A DNA stretch of 64,000 nucleotides from Trichodelitschia bisporula. Taxonomy: Eukaryota > Ascomycota > Dothideomycetes > Phaeotrichales > Phaeotrichaceae. Location of the stretch: contig ML996688.1 of the NCBI GenBank assembly GCA_010356995.1, positions 930,001 to 994,000 on the forward strand. The letters run 5' to 3'. The notes under the pieces are model-generated. The model was given only the letters and a program-made list of their open reading frames with translations, was not told where the DNA came from and ran no database searches. Every line of letters starts with the position of its first letter. Within the stretch, counting starts at the first letter, position 1. Positions 32,722 through 44,034 of the stretch are shown here, in pieces. Position numbers and translations under genes: made by a program.

Positions 32722-33468
32722 TTTTGCGGGGAGGAGGGCCGCTGGATGTGAGGTGGAGGTTCGGCCATCGTGGAGATTTTTTGTAAGGGTGAGGTTAATG
32801 AACAGATCGGCCAGGGCACGCGGGATAATATCCAGAGACCAATATAGATGGCTTTGGGGTACTGTGGGGAGCGAGTAGATGCTGGTCGGTTGGGTCACGG
32901 GGGTGCAATTTGTCTCTGACTGCCTTATATGGCAATGTACCTAATAAGCGGGGTCACTGCCGATTCGACGAACGCTGATGTAGAGACACTGATCGGAAGG
33001 TCGGAAATCGGGATTGAGAGCTTCTTTTCAGCTTTGGAAGAGTTTTGAGCAGATCTGTAACTGGAAAGTGAGCATAATCAGTTACCAAAGCTGGTATTAC
33101 CAAACGGAGGAAGGCTGCTAGCTGAAACACGATTGAGAAAATCTGACAGCCGTCAGGCTGAGCGTTTCTGTATATATCTCAGCACTTGGCAGGCCCATAG
33201 CTTAGTGGCTCTCCACTAATTCTTTCTGGCAAGATAGCAGCCAAGGTACACTTGACGTCCAGCGCGGAAGGCAGAGGGCTTGAACACACAATTTAGTTAC
33301 GTCAGTGGGCCCAGGGTACCAGCTTGTCTTGACAAGCCCTCATGATTCTTGAGACAACTTGACTACAGAAAAAGAGCTTTTATAGGTATGCGGAAGAGAG
33401 TATTATCGCTTTCGTTCATAGGTGCGGACCAAGGGTATTCGCAAAACCAAGAGCAACACCTGCGTCCC
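32722..33468. other. Promoter region of the GH43 gene
   Basis: Contains the upstream region of the GH43 gene and the 3' flank of the CDF gene. It includes CCTTATATGG at 32923-32932. No gene seen. Confidence 0.5.
32923..32932. promoter_or_regulatory. CArG-like / TATA-like element
   Basis: CCTTATATGG fits the CC(A/T)6GG consensus bound by MADS-box factors of the Mcm1/SRF class. It lies 202 bases before the GH43 start. On the minus strand the same bases contain TATAAGG and could serve as a TATA element. Inference only. Confidence 0.3.
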
Positions 33469-35192
33469 TCAAATGTGCGCGGTACTATGGCCACTCGGTC
33501 CCTCGGACGCATCTGAAACCATGTTAGCCCGTGGCACCGAATCCGAGGGGATTTGCTTACAGTCGACCGTAACAAAGGCCCGATCGACCTCTCCCAGCCC
33601 TTCCAAGCAGTACTGGAGGGTCTCCGCAATGTCATGTGCCTGGATCAGTGGGTGGTAGGGGGGCAGCAGAATATCAACTTCAACCCAGACTCCGTCGCCG
33701 GCGTGGTAAGCCTTGATGCTTTTAAAGCCTGTGACGACCGGCGCAAACCGGTATACGAGGAAGTGGATTTTGCGTAGGAGTCGCAGGTCTACTGCTAATC
33801 CACTGAGACGGGTAACGTTGTCGAATGCTGTGCCTCCCCAGTCCCAAATGATGAACAACGAAAGCAGAAGCGCACCAAGAGGATCAAGCCACCAAATGTC
33901 AAGTTTAAGGCCAATGGCGGGAAAAGCAAGAGAGAAGGTGTTGAAGAAGACGTCGGTCTTGCAATCTGTGAGTATTAGTTATACGGCACGCGATAAGATC
34001 GTAGGATATGACCTTGAGCTAGCGCTTGGACTTGAGTTGTCTTTATTGGCATGCAGGCAAACCAAATGATGCCTTTGACGACAATGGTGCTGGCCATGCC
34101 GAAAATGCCAACCTTTGACAAGGCTGCGGTCACGTGCTTACCCGAGGGCAGCAGAGTCTGAACTGACTCCTGCAAAATCTGCGCGAAGGACACAATCATG
34201 ATCTAACGCACTAGTTAGAACCAGATTTCACCAGATCGGCAAGTACTTACGACGGAGAAGACCAGGATTCCTAGTGGTTCCAGTCGGCGTCGACCGACCT
34301 GTGAAATATTCTAGTCAGAGTCCAAAGCTAGTTATGCGTGAACCATACCGGAAAGCGTCGCTGCAGATAAGATATGCGCCATTCAGCTAGTTTATTTGTA
34401 GTCCATATGATGATAGTGCAAAGCAAATCCAAGGCGGAATCGACCATCGATGCGATGAGCGAAAGAGATGACGAGTAGAACACGGCCCCGACCTTGACTG
34501 CCAGGAGGAGAATGTTGGCGACGACGTTGATCTGAAGGGAAATATAAGCATTTCGGGATCTTCATGTCATTTAAGAGTGTATGCCCACATTGATGGCCCA
34601 ACGGGCACGGTGTTTCGCCTTTCGGCGACTCTTCCGCTCGACTTCTGGCAGAAATGCCTCTACGTCTTCCCCAAGGTTTTGCAAAGCACCAGGCCTTTCT
34701 GAATGACGGTAAGCCTATATAGCTTAGGGGGATGGGAAGAGTTACCAGCAACACCGTCATGATCTTGATCTGGGTCGAAGCTCTCGAATATGTCGTCTGC
34801 TACTGATGTGACTATCGTGTCGACCTCAAGCCAATCATCAAGAGTTTCGTTTTGAGCCTCGTAGAACTGGCGAATCTTCTTGTCTTTGATTGCCTTGATC
34901 TGAGACCATGAGGATTAGAGAGGCATATGTGATGGGTAGATTGAAGTACCTCGGTGGGATGTTTGCGAAACCTTTCGAACTGAGTCCGCTCCACATCCTC
35001 GAGAAGCCGCGACTTCAGCTCCTCACGCCGCTCATCCTCCTGAGCTCGGTCGGCTTCATCTGTGAACCGTGAGGTCCGCGGTCGCGGCTCCGGGGTCTTG
35101 GTTGGTTTCGTCGGGCCCGGTAGGTAGTCGCCATTACCATCAACGTAACCACCGCTGATGCGAGGGTCGGTTAACGTGCGTTTCCCAACCAT
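33469..35192 (-). CDS. Cation diffusion facilitator, Mn/Fe-type
   Basis: Proton-coupled divalent-metal exporter of an internal or plasma membrane. Eight exons: complement(join(33469..33512,33561..33965,34013..34202,34251..34298,34349..34531,34589..34698,34746..34899,34950..35192)), summing to 458 residues in frame. The long N-terminal cytosolic part is charged (RAQEDERREELKSRLLEDVE). TM2 has the metal site DxxxD (MVDSALDLL) and TM5 the second DxxxD (AQDCKTDVFFNT), the pattern of manganese CDFs rather than the HxxxD of zinc CDFs. A C-terminal cytosolic domain follows (AYHAGDGVWVEVDILLP, HDIAETLQYCLEGL, VDRAFVTVDY). The final short exon supplies ASEGPSGHSTAHI; without it the conserved GH end is lost. 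Divergent from TIM50. Confidence 0.93.
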
Positions 35193-35638
35193 TGAGTATG
35201 AAAGAAAGCGAAAGGCAGGATGTGGAAGTTGAGGACAAGCTGTGCAGGAGCTAAGAGGAGCAGGTAGATCTAGAAAAATGTGGCTGTCGACGCCGAGAAA
35301 CCAGAAAGCTTGTTTCCATTGCAAAAAGGCTATGGATCTTGACTAACAGGAAAGAGACGCGCCAGATCGTGTGGTTGTTGTGACCTGCATGCGACGGGGA
35401 GCCGGACAGGAAGCCAGGAACGCGTTGTGCGACCCACTTGACGTCATATCTGACAGAATGTAGGGAAGGCGACGAGGCGACGAGGCTATTGATGTTTGAG
35501 GCATCAATTTAGCGGCGGACGGATCGGAAAAACGTCATGTCCCTCGCGCATTCTCATACTATCGCTCTCCACTTGCTTGTCTGGGAACTTTTCTGGACTT
35601 AAGGTGAAAGCTTGCGCTCTAGTCATGTTGGCTAGTTA
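35193..35638. other. Divergent promoter, CDF / TIM50
   Basis: 446 bp shared by the two divergent genes. Contains TGACGTCA-like sequence (cttgacgtcatatc near 35440), a possible CRE/AP-1-type site. No gene. Confidence 0.5.
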
Positions 35639-37442
35639 ATGCAACGCTTTACCCCATTCTACACCATGATGTTATCCCGAGCTGCTGCGCGGACCTTCCC
35701 CGCGCGGATTGCGCTCGCTCGTCCCACTCCCGCACCGCAATCCTTCGCCGCGCAATGGGCTAGGCAAAAGACCACCGCCCCCCCCAAGAAGCCATTGACG
35801 AACAAGAATACCTCAAGCACCGCTTCCCGCTCGACTACGCTGCCTAGCAAGTCTTCGCGAAGCGCCGCAGCTGCCGCCAACCCCACTTCCGGCAAATACA
35901 AGGCCACACAGGCCCAATCGACGGCTCGGAGCTCAGCAGAGTTCAATGCCAAAGCCTCCCCGCGGAAGAACACTGCACCTGAGGAACAGCCAGGTCCTGG
36001 AGCCTCTAGCCTGAAAGGTGGAGCGGGAGAGAGCTCGAATGTGGAGTTTGAAGGCGCAAAGTCGGCCGAGACGAATGCCACCACACCCAATGCTCGAACC
36101 CCTCTTCCCGATCTTCGGCAAGGCATACCCTCAACTTTTGAGCAAGAGTTCCTGAACAAAGATGGAGGCGCAGGCGGCAAGGCGCACCACAACATCACCG
36201 AGAGTGACCGTGATCCGGATGAGCCGACCGGTACCCCCCAGCGGGAGGAGGGCGACCTTCCTCGATCCGCCTACAAGACATCCATTGACAGGCGGAGAGA
36301 GCGGATGGCGACCATTATGTACATCGTGTTTGCGGGCTTTGGCGTCACCGGTGCTGTCTACCTGGGACGCGACTGGGATGATGAGGAAGAGGAGCGGGCG
36401 CATCCTGATACTCCATCCGGCTGGGGCGTGGGGCTCTTCTACGACCGGATCAAGGCCCGGGTTGCGACCTCATTGGGCTACTATACTGAGCCGACATTCC
36501 CCAAGCTTCTTCCTGAAATGACACCGCCGCCGCCATATACGCTTGTCCTGAGCTTGGAGGACTTGCTGGTCCACAGCGAGTGGGACCGCGAGCACGGATG
36601 GCGGACAGCGAAGCGACCTGGGCTGGACTACTTCCTGCGCTATCTGAGCCAGTACTACGAGCTCGTCCTCTTCACAAGCCTGCCGATGGGTTACGCTGAC
36701 ACGATCATTCGGAAGATGGACCCTTATCACATCATCATGTTCCCCCTCTTCCGCGAAGCTACCCGCTATGAGAAGGGAGAGTACGTTAAGGTGAGTAGTT
36801 CAAACCTACCTCATCGCACGCAACTAACTGAATCGAAAGGACCTGTCATTCCTCAACCGACCTCTCAGCCGCACCATCCTGATCGATACAAAGGCAGTCC
36901 ATGCCAAGCATCAGCCTGAGAACGCGATTATACTTGAGCCATGGAAGGGGGCGCCTGGTGACCGCGAACTGGTCTCCCTCATTCCCTTCCTTGAACACGT
37001 CGCAACCATGGGCATCGATGATGTCCGGGAGGCCATCAAGTCCTTTGAAGGCAAGCACATTCCGACGGAGTTTGCCAGGAGAGAGGCCATCGCTCGTGAG
37101 GAGTTCAACAAGCAGTTCGCTGCGGAGAAGGCAAAGAAGCCCAGGAAGTCCGGACTGGGTTTCGTTCAGAGCGCACTGGGTCTCAAGAACCAGGGCGGCC
37201 TTGCGCTTGACGATGGCCGACCTATTTCTGAGGGTCTCGCCGAGGGTAAGATGTACTCGGACTTGATTCGGGAGCAGGGTATGAAGCGCTATCAGGCGCT
37301 GGAGAAGGAGATTCGCGAGAATGGCCATAAGTGGCTCAAGGAGGAGGCTGAGATGGAGAAAAAGATGCAGGAAGAGCAACTGAAGAGCATGAAGAGCGGG
37401 GTGAAGAGCTTCTGGGGAGTGGGAGGAGACGAGAAGAAGTAG
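35639..37442 (+). CDS. tim50: Mitochondrial import receptor subunit TIM50
   Basis: Inner-membrane subunit of the TIM23 translocase that receives presequence proteins in the intermembrane space. CDS join(35639..36790,36840..37442), 584 residues, one 49-bp intron. An Arg-rich, acid-free N-terminus (MLSRAAARTFPARIALARP) is a typical presequence; an in-frame ATG at residue 10 could also start it. A Ser/Ala/Thr/Lys linker leads to one TM segment at about 225-243 (TIMYIVFAGFGVTGAVYLG), then the FCP1-like domain: TLVLSLEDLLVHSEWDREHG in place of the phosphatase DxDxT, RPGLDYFLRYLSQYYELVLF, ILIDTKAVHAKHQPENAI. The degenerate active site is normal for TIM50. The C-terminal tail is a long charged coil (KEEAEMEKKMQEEQLKSM). 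The length is large because of the linker and tail. Confidence 0.96.
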
Positions 37443-37897
37443 ATTCACGTGTGTGTGTAAAGACGACCATTCCTCTCTTGATTCTTGTGCATTGTCTGCG
37501 GCGGCGGAGGCAAAAAACAGCGGCCTTGTCAAACTAGCTAGTAATGGATCCAGTGTATCATAAGTCTCCACGATCTTGAGCTTCTCGCCGTCCCATGAAG
37601 TCGCAACGGCCTGCCCGTTGTGGTTAGCCGATGTTAGCCGCGATAACGGGGGACCTGTGGGGAGGCGGGAAGCTCACTCCCTTGCCGAGCTCCGAACTCC
37701 CCTCCACCCAATGACCCCACAGTTTGGACAGCTCGACATGCGGAGATGCCCTGCAGGTCGGACACGCGCCTACCTCATACCCCTAGCGGCGTGTCAGCGC
37801 ATGTTCCCTATCGCCATGCATTGGCCTATAAAGTAGAACCGTTCCCCATTGTCGGTGCTGCACTACCGTACCTTGTGCTTCCTCCCCGCCCGACACG
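37443..37897. other. Intergenic
   Basis: 3' UTR of TIM50 and promoter of the amidase. A (GT)n-like gtgtgtgtgt is near 37449. No gene. Confidence 0.6.
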
Positions 37898-39848
37898 ATG
37901 CCTTACCCTCTCGACTACTTCACGCACAGGCGGGACGTGTAAGTGCCCCATCAGCTACCAGCCGAAAGCATGCCATTGAATCCATCTAGAAAACGGAAAC
38001 AGGACGAGCGAGCTGCGCGCATAGCTTCACTTCCTCAGGCTTATCTCGCTCCCGTAACTCAGACCGACCGAGAGATTCTGCAGTGGCCAATTGCCAAGCT
38101 CGTCAGCAATGTGCACAAGCAGGTCCTCAAGCCGGTGGATATCCTGAGGACGTATGGGAAGGTTGCAATCAAAGCGCAAGAGAATACGAATTGCCTGACG
38201 GAAATCCTTTTCCTGGAGGCGGAGCGCTGGATCGAGAATGGGGAGATTAATCTCAAGGGACCGCTTGCGGGCATTCCGGTCTCGCTCAAGGATTCGATTG
38301 CGGTGGGCGGGTTCGATGTGAGCGTTGGCTATTCGAGCAATACTGGCAAGCCGTATCCTGTCGATGGGTCACTTGTACGACTGCTCAAGGAAGCTGGTAA
38401 GTGCCCGCGAATCTTGAGAACGCAGTTCATCTTGAGGACGCAGTTCATAACTGATATACCAGGCGCCATACCCTTCGTCAAGACCAACCTTCCAATAACA
38501 CTCCTCTCCTTCGAATCCACAAATGATGTACGCCTACCACTCCCCCCTCTCCCATCCCATTAACCCCTCCTAGGTCTGGGGCCGCACTACTAACCCGCAC
38601 AACCCCGCCTATAGCCCGGGCGGAAGCACAGGCGGCGAATCCGCCCTCCTCGCCTTCGGCGGCAGCCGCATCGGCATCGGCTCCGACGTCGCAGGCTCCG
38701 TACGCGTGCCGGCCCATTTCTCAGGTTGCTACTCACTGCGCTGCTCGACGGGTCGGTGGCCCAAAATGGGCGTGAATACGAGTATGCCCGGCCAGGAGGG
38801 CATACCTAGCGTGTTCAGCCCGATGGCGCGGACTCTCGATGATTTGACCTATTTCACGCGCGAGTTTGTTAGGATGAGGCCCTGGAGGTATGATCATACG
38901 GTGCATCCGCTTGAGTGGAGGGATGGGAGTGAGGAGGAGTGGAGGGGGAAGAAGGTGCTTAGGGTGGGTGTGTTGCGTGATGATGGTGTGTAGCCCGTCC
39001 CCACGTACTCCTTTCATTAACAGCCTAGGTGTTGTCACACCCGCCCCGGCATGCGCCCGCGCCTTGGAGCAAGTCGCGTCAGCTCTGCGCGCCGAAGGGC
39101 ATACGGTCGTAGACATCGATCCACCCTCACCATATGAGGCCCTCCTCCTCGCCTCGCAACTCCTCAACGCCGACGGCTGCCTAACCTTCCGCTCCTTCTT
39201 CCGCTTTGGCGAAACCAACGACCCTGGCGCCGCGCAGATGGAATTCTACATGCACCTCCCGCGGCCTATCAAGTATCTACATTACCTATGGGTTAAGTAC
39301 GTGAGAGGCGATGCGTTGTGGGCGGGTCTGCTGCGGGACTGGCATCCGAAGTCCGCGGCGGAGAATTGGAAACTGGTGGCGAGGAGAGAGGCGTATAAGG
39401 CGCGTTGGCATGATTATTGGAATGATCAGGGGCTGGATGTCGTTATTACGCCGCCGAATGCGACGCCTGCGGTGCCGCATGGGGGGATGAGGGATGCGGT
39501 GTCTAGCTGCGGGTATACGTTTTTGTTCAACCTGGTATGTTGGTTGGCTGTGGGGGTTTGGTGCAAGGCTAACGCTGGTAGTTGGATTATCCCGCTGGTA
39601 TTCTTCCGGTTACGCATGTCGACAGCAAGCTGGATCAGTTGCCGCCGGGGTTTAACTTCAAGAATCTGAATGGCGTGGCGAGGGGGGCGTATAAGTACTA
39701 TGATGCGAATAAGATGGCGGGACTGCCGGTTGGAGTGCAGGTTGTTGGGCCGAGATTGCAGGAGGAACGGGTGCTGGCTGTTATGGGAAGGATTGAGGAT
39801 GCCCTTGAGAAGCATGGAGGGAAGTACGATCTGCTGGAGGTGGAGTGA
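37898..39848 (+). CDS. Amidase-signature hydrolase (acetamidase / FAAH-like)
   Basis: Hydrolyses a small amide; fungal relatives include acetamidases and fatty-acid amide hydrolases. CDS join(37898..37938,37990..38396,38463..38527,38574..38985,39029..39534,39582..39848), 565 residues in frame. Exon 1 encodes MPYPLDYFTHRRDV. The Ser-cisSer-Lys triad is complete: Lys114 in GIPVSLKDS, cis-Ser189 in PGGSTGGES and nucleophile Ser213 in GSDVAGSVRVPA. The spacings of 75 and 24 residues equal those I recall for FAAH. The C-terminal half has LDYPAGILPVT and AGLPVGVQVVGPRLQEE, usual for the family. No signal peptide or obvious membrane segment, so probably cytosolic. The exact substrate cannot be read from the sequence. 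Confidence 0.92.
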
Positions 39849-40383
39849 TTATGGAATCGAGCGTACTGTAGGTATGAGCTAAACTGGCATCAAGTCTACC
39901 GTTCATGGACTTACGCGTACTGTAGTGCCATCGCAATGGCTTCTTATCATCCTAGTTAAAGCCAGGAAGTAGACGAGTAATCGCGACTTGCTGGGAACAG
40001 CGATCCGTTCTGCTCCTGTTATTATATCGCTGTTCGAAGCATATATCCGTCACCTTAGGATCCCGTACCCGACCTGGAAACCATGATATGCTGCACTGCT
40101 TAGGAAGTCTCAAACTGAGATGAGTTGTTGCTGTATGAACTTTCCTGATCGTTCAGAGACAGGCTACAATACATTAACTAGACAAGATCTCAATCCTGAT
40201 CCAGGGTAAAAGCATTGACCGGGACGCCGTGCTGACCGTAAAGCAGAGAAAAGACAACATCGCCCACAGGCCGTCTATAGCCGTAATCCGCCATCATAAC
40301 CGCCGTCTCAAATGGCCACATGCCCCCGTCGAGTCCATTACAACAACCTTGCTCCGACCAATCTTGGCTGCATATGTTGGGAA
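39849..40383. other. Intergenic, convergent 3' ends
   Basis: Between convergent amidase and cyclotransferase-like genes. Nothing recognisable. Confidence 0.6.
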
Positions 40384-41274
40384 CTAAGCAAGCGTCTGCG
40401 TACGCCTGTGCTTGAGTTTAGCAGCATTGTCGACCGCAACCGCAGAAACACTATTCCCCGCCGCCCTCTCCATGAAGTTCGCAAACGAATCCTGCCTCAC
40501 AACCCTCCGCTCCCTCTCCTCCTTGATCCCCGTCTTAACAAGCCGACTCTCCGACGCCAGCAACACCTTCTTAACATCAACCCCCTTCCGAATAGCCTCA
40601 TCAATCGTCGCGCTAAGCACCTGCTCCTCGTCGATCGGCGCTACAAACGGCCGGATGCACTCGTCGATATACTCGGTCAGCCGCGCCATGCCGAGTAGAT
40701 CTTCAACGCCCCGGTTGACCTTGTACCGGTACGCGCCGCTCGCGTCGCCCACCTCCGTGCACCCGCGGTCGATGTACGCCATAACGCGCGCCTTCTTGGC
40801 CTTGCGCTTCGCGACCTCGATCGGCGCCTTATCCTCCTCCTTGCGCGCCCACAGCTCCACGCTCACCCACTCCTTGCCATACGTAGCAGGTACATCCCCA
40901 AAGGCATCAAGCGCCTCCTCATCCTCAGCACTCAGGCTATACACAATCCCAAACACCCGATCGGTGTCGTCGCGGAGATCGCCGTTCGACAGCGGGCCCA
41001 GCCAGGAGGTCGTCTGCGGCGAGTATGGCGCCGGCGGCGACTCGACGATGTTGGCGTACCCCCTGGCGCAGATCTGGAACTGGAAGTGGCGGAGGCGGGC
41101 CACGCCGATTATTTGGGCGCTCGGGCAGCGCTGGGTGATTTGCTTGGACCACAGGTTTGTGGCGTAGGCGAAGTAGAGGGTGCGGTCGGCGTGGGTGGGG
41201 GAGGGGGTGAGGGAGGAGGCGGGCGTTGCCGGGGCCTGCGGGATGGTGATGTAGGGGAGGCCGGTGAATGCCAT
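40384..41274 (-). CDS. Gamma-glutamylcyclotransferase-like (AIG2/GGCT fold) protein
   Basis: 296 residues, no intron, ATG at 41274. The GGCT-type fold is shown by LYFAYATNLW (family form YGSN, here YATN), a hydrophobic core strand RLRHFQFQICARGYANIVES, and FGIVYSLSAEDEEALDAFGD, the segment that normally follows the catalytic region. Family members release 5-oxoproline from gamma-glutamyl peptides or related amines. The Gly-Ser to Ala-Thr change in the signature loop means activity is not certain. A Lys-rich stretch (AKRKAKKARVMAYI) and a long C-terminal tail with DEAIRKGVDVKKVLLAS extend it beyond the compact family length. No targeting signal. Confidence 0.82.
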   Translation of the reverse strand: MAFTGLPYITIPQAPATPASSLTPSPTHADRTLYFAYATNLWSKQITQRCPSAQIIGVARLRHFQFQICARGYANIVESPPAPYSPQTTSWLGPLSNGDLRDDTDRVFGIVYSLSAEDEEALDAFGDVPATYGKEWVSVELWARKEEDKAPIEVAKRKAKKARVMAYIDRGCTEVGDASGAYRYKVNRGVEDLLGMARLTEYIDECIRPFVAPIDEEQVLSATIDEAIRKGVDVKKVLLASESRLVKTGIKEERERRVVRQDSFANFMERAAGNSVSAVAVDNAAKLKHRRTQTLA

Positions 41275-42205
41275 CTTGGTGGTTTGGTATGGGAATCTAG
41301 CAAGGGAGAAGTCAGAGGATGCTGCAGAAGCTTCATGGGGGTTTGCGGTACCGAATATGATGTAGTACAGTAGTATGGAATGTTGTTTATCTTAAACTTA
41401 CAAAGACCGCTTGCAGGTTTCGATGGTGTTGTGAAAGTGAGAGAGAGTTGGAGTGGGAGAGGTTGTTGCGGAGAGGTTGCTGTTGGAAAAAGGAGGAGGA
41501 CGTCGAGGTGGGTACGGGTAAATGTGAATGCTCAGCGAGTTTTGTGAGCTCGCGCCCCCGATTGGCAGGCATTCACCGCGCGCAGCCACTCTCTGTCATA
41601 GTTGGCCCGTCCGGCGGCCATCAGCCCTATACTAGCGCGCTAAGCCCCCGGTGTCGTGCAAAAGAGCTGTGGCGCAGTACAACATGCGGCAAGGAGCTCA
41701 CCGCTTCCGTGCTTTTTATAGGACCAAGCAACTTTTTGTCCCATGGGAAAGGGGCCTCCTGTCTCCTGTCTTCCGTGATATTGTTTACTGACACTCTGAT
41801 GCGACATGAACGCGTGACGATTTCCGAAAACTCTGGTGGTACGGGACCTTTCCTCGAGAGGCCGCACGTTCGCGGAGCTGTTTGCTACAGCTACGTGTCT
41901 GTTGGTGCTTCGTTGAGGCTGCCAAGCCAGCCTTGTCCGTGACAGGAGAGTTGTTGGGCTATATTACCTGATGCATTAACCCACGCTGGTCCACTTCATG
42001 TGCTGTGATGATAGTGTGCATGGTCGAGTCAGGGGTATCTGGGGTAGCACTGGTTTCGGTATGCGGGGACGGCCGATGAGCCTCACCAGTCAAGATCATC
42101 AGGCCGGTCCTTCACTATGCGAAAAAATAGCCAGTTGACGCTCCATCAGGACTTCTTGCATTGCGAGTATCTACGTATCTCAGCAAGGCGTTTCCCAGAA
42201 GGCGT
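41275..42205. other. Intergenic
   Basis: Promoter of the cyclotransferase-like gene and 3' flank of the YCII gene. No gene or repeat seen. Confidence 0.55.
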
Positions 42206-42692
42206 CTACGACTGCCGCAGCGCCTGCGCGTTCTTCGTCATCAGTGCCCTCAACTCATCCACCTTCCCCTTCTCAGCAGGCGGGAGGGGAATATCCGCCA
42301 AATTCACAATCTCGCGAATCTCGATCCCACTCCCGGGCGTATGCAACGGGTGGTTCTTCACAATATCAACCACCTCATCAAGACTATCCGCATTGAGCAC
42401 GCTGTACGCCCCGACAGAGCGCTGCTCGAACGGCCCCTTCTGCACGGTTGTGTTGCCAGACTCGTCGGTGAGGACGCGCGCTCCTTTGGCGGTTGGGTAG
42501 AGGGCTTCGCCCCAGATGAGTTTGCCGGATTCGGCGAGCTTTTTGCTGTACGTTTGCATGGCTTCGACCTTGCGGGGTTAGTGAGGGTGGATGATGGGGG
42601 AGGGAGGGGTCGTGACGTACCCGATCCGCAGGAGGGTGCTGGCCCGCCTCGGACTCCTTGGTGTTGCCGACGAGGATCATGAAAAGAGGCAT
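42206..42692 (-). CDS. YCII/DGPF-domain protein
   Basis: CDS complement(join(42206..42568,42621..42692)), 144 residues, one 52-bp intron. Exon 1 gives MPLFMILVGNTKESEAGQHP, the N-terminal strand of the YCII-related (DGPF) family; exon 2 continues VEAMQTYSKKLAESGKLIWG, ALYPTAKGARVL and PFEQRSVGAYSVLNADSLDE, the typical ferredoxin-like layout. The GP of the DGPF motif survives as KGPFEQ. These are small alpha+beta dimers of mostly unknown biochemical role, some near oxidoreductases or sigma factors in bacteria. Cytosolic. No clear functional link to its neighbours. Confidence 0.85.
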
Positions 42693-44034
42693 GGTGATGG
42701 TTGATGGAAGTCTGGTTTGTGATGGTGTGTCTGGATGTGGATGGCAATGATGGCGCGGAGACTCAGCGGCTTTTATATCAGCGTCCCGCCATATTATTCC
42801 CTCACTGATGCCGACCACAGGCCCGGGGCACTCTATCCGATAAAGTCAGGGGTTTCATAGTGCTGATCAGAGACTGGCTTCCGCACCATCGAAAGTTTGC
42901 AGTTACGGAACGACTGGATACAGATAGCATCCAGCAACTCTCCGGGAACCCCATGGAGCAACCTGGGCTTGCAACCTGGCCTGAAGCTCCCATTCGCAAT
43001 TGACCGGGGAAGCAACGTTCCAAGCATCTCTCCTGTGATCTACCGAAAGCCCAACGGTCCGCCGCTCCCGGATGCCCACCATCAGTTCCTCCTCCGAATT
43101 CTGTCCATGACCCGGCATTCCGAGATTGCGCACCCTTCCCTCCACAAAGTCCCAAGGTAAGATATGAAACCAGAGCCTAGAATCCGGAACTCTAACAGCG
43201 GCCTAGGCTGCCACACGGAGCTCGGCTGTCGTTCTATGGCGACTCCACGAAGATCAATATATCAGGCCCTATATCAAGCTTTGATAATGTGGGGTAGCGA
43301 GGATCTCCCGCCCGGCTGCATGGTAACCCGCATCCGGGGATGTTTCAGCGCCCTTGCATATGATGACGCGGAGGCACGTTTCGCGGTGCGCTTGAGCCGC
43401 ATATAACGATCTGTAAGGATGTATCTTGAACAACTGAATCCGGAGTTCGACTTCGGCCCCGATGATCTGCTTTAACTGCAAGCATGCTCACCATCGGTGT
43501 TTGGTTTCACTTCCCCGCGGTTCGGCCAAGGCTTAATATACGTCAACAATCTCGGATCTGTCAGTCCCGACATCAACCAATAGTGGCTGTAAATATTGCG
43601 GCACTTGGGTACGTGGGGGTAAACAGACTCAGACAGCAGGAACAGTTCGTCGCAGTTGAGGCCATATCCGTACGTACCATTCGATACAATGACGAGGTCC
43701 GCCGAGTTTAGATGATATCCCAAACACTGTCGACGCCAAATTCTCTTCCAGAGCTGAGAGCAGTCAACCTCTCGGCTGTTGCAAGAACATCGATAACATC
43801 GCAAGCCGATCCCTCGACCGTCGGCCTCAAAATGCTCCGCCTCCGCATCCCGTTGATTGCAGCCGCGACGAGCCCAATTCCCTCTGGAACGCCAGCAATC
43901 TGCCAGATACCCCAGATTGATCGCCGGTCATGCATATGGTGCGTTCGGCGCACGGAAGCCAAGTCTTCCCGACCCATACATAATCCTCGCCCGGATAACC
44001 GTCCCTCCGCATTTATGCTAATGCAGATCCTCCC
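42693..44034. other. Intergenic, about 1.3 kb
   Basis: Only short unconvincing open frames on either strand. A small minus-strand protein at 43708-43977 cannot be supported by bias or motifs. No repeat found. Confidence 0.5.

Noticed and set aside
33196-33290. tRNA-like D-arm string (catagcttagtgg) with a later gggcttgaacac
   Set aside because: Spacing is wrong for a tRNA and neither the acceptor nor the T stem can be formed.
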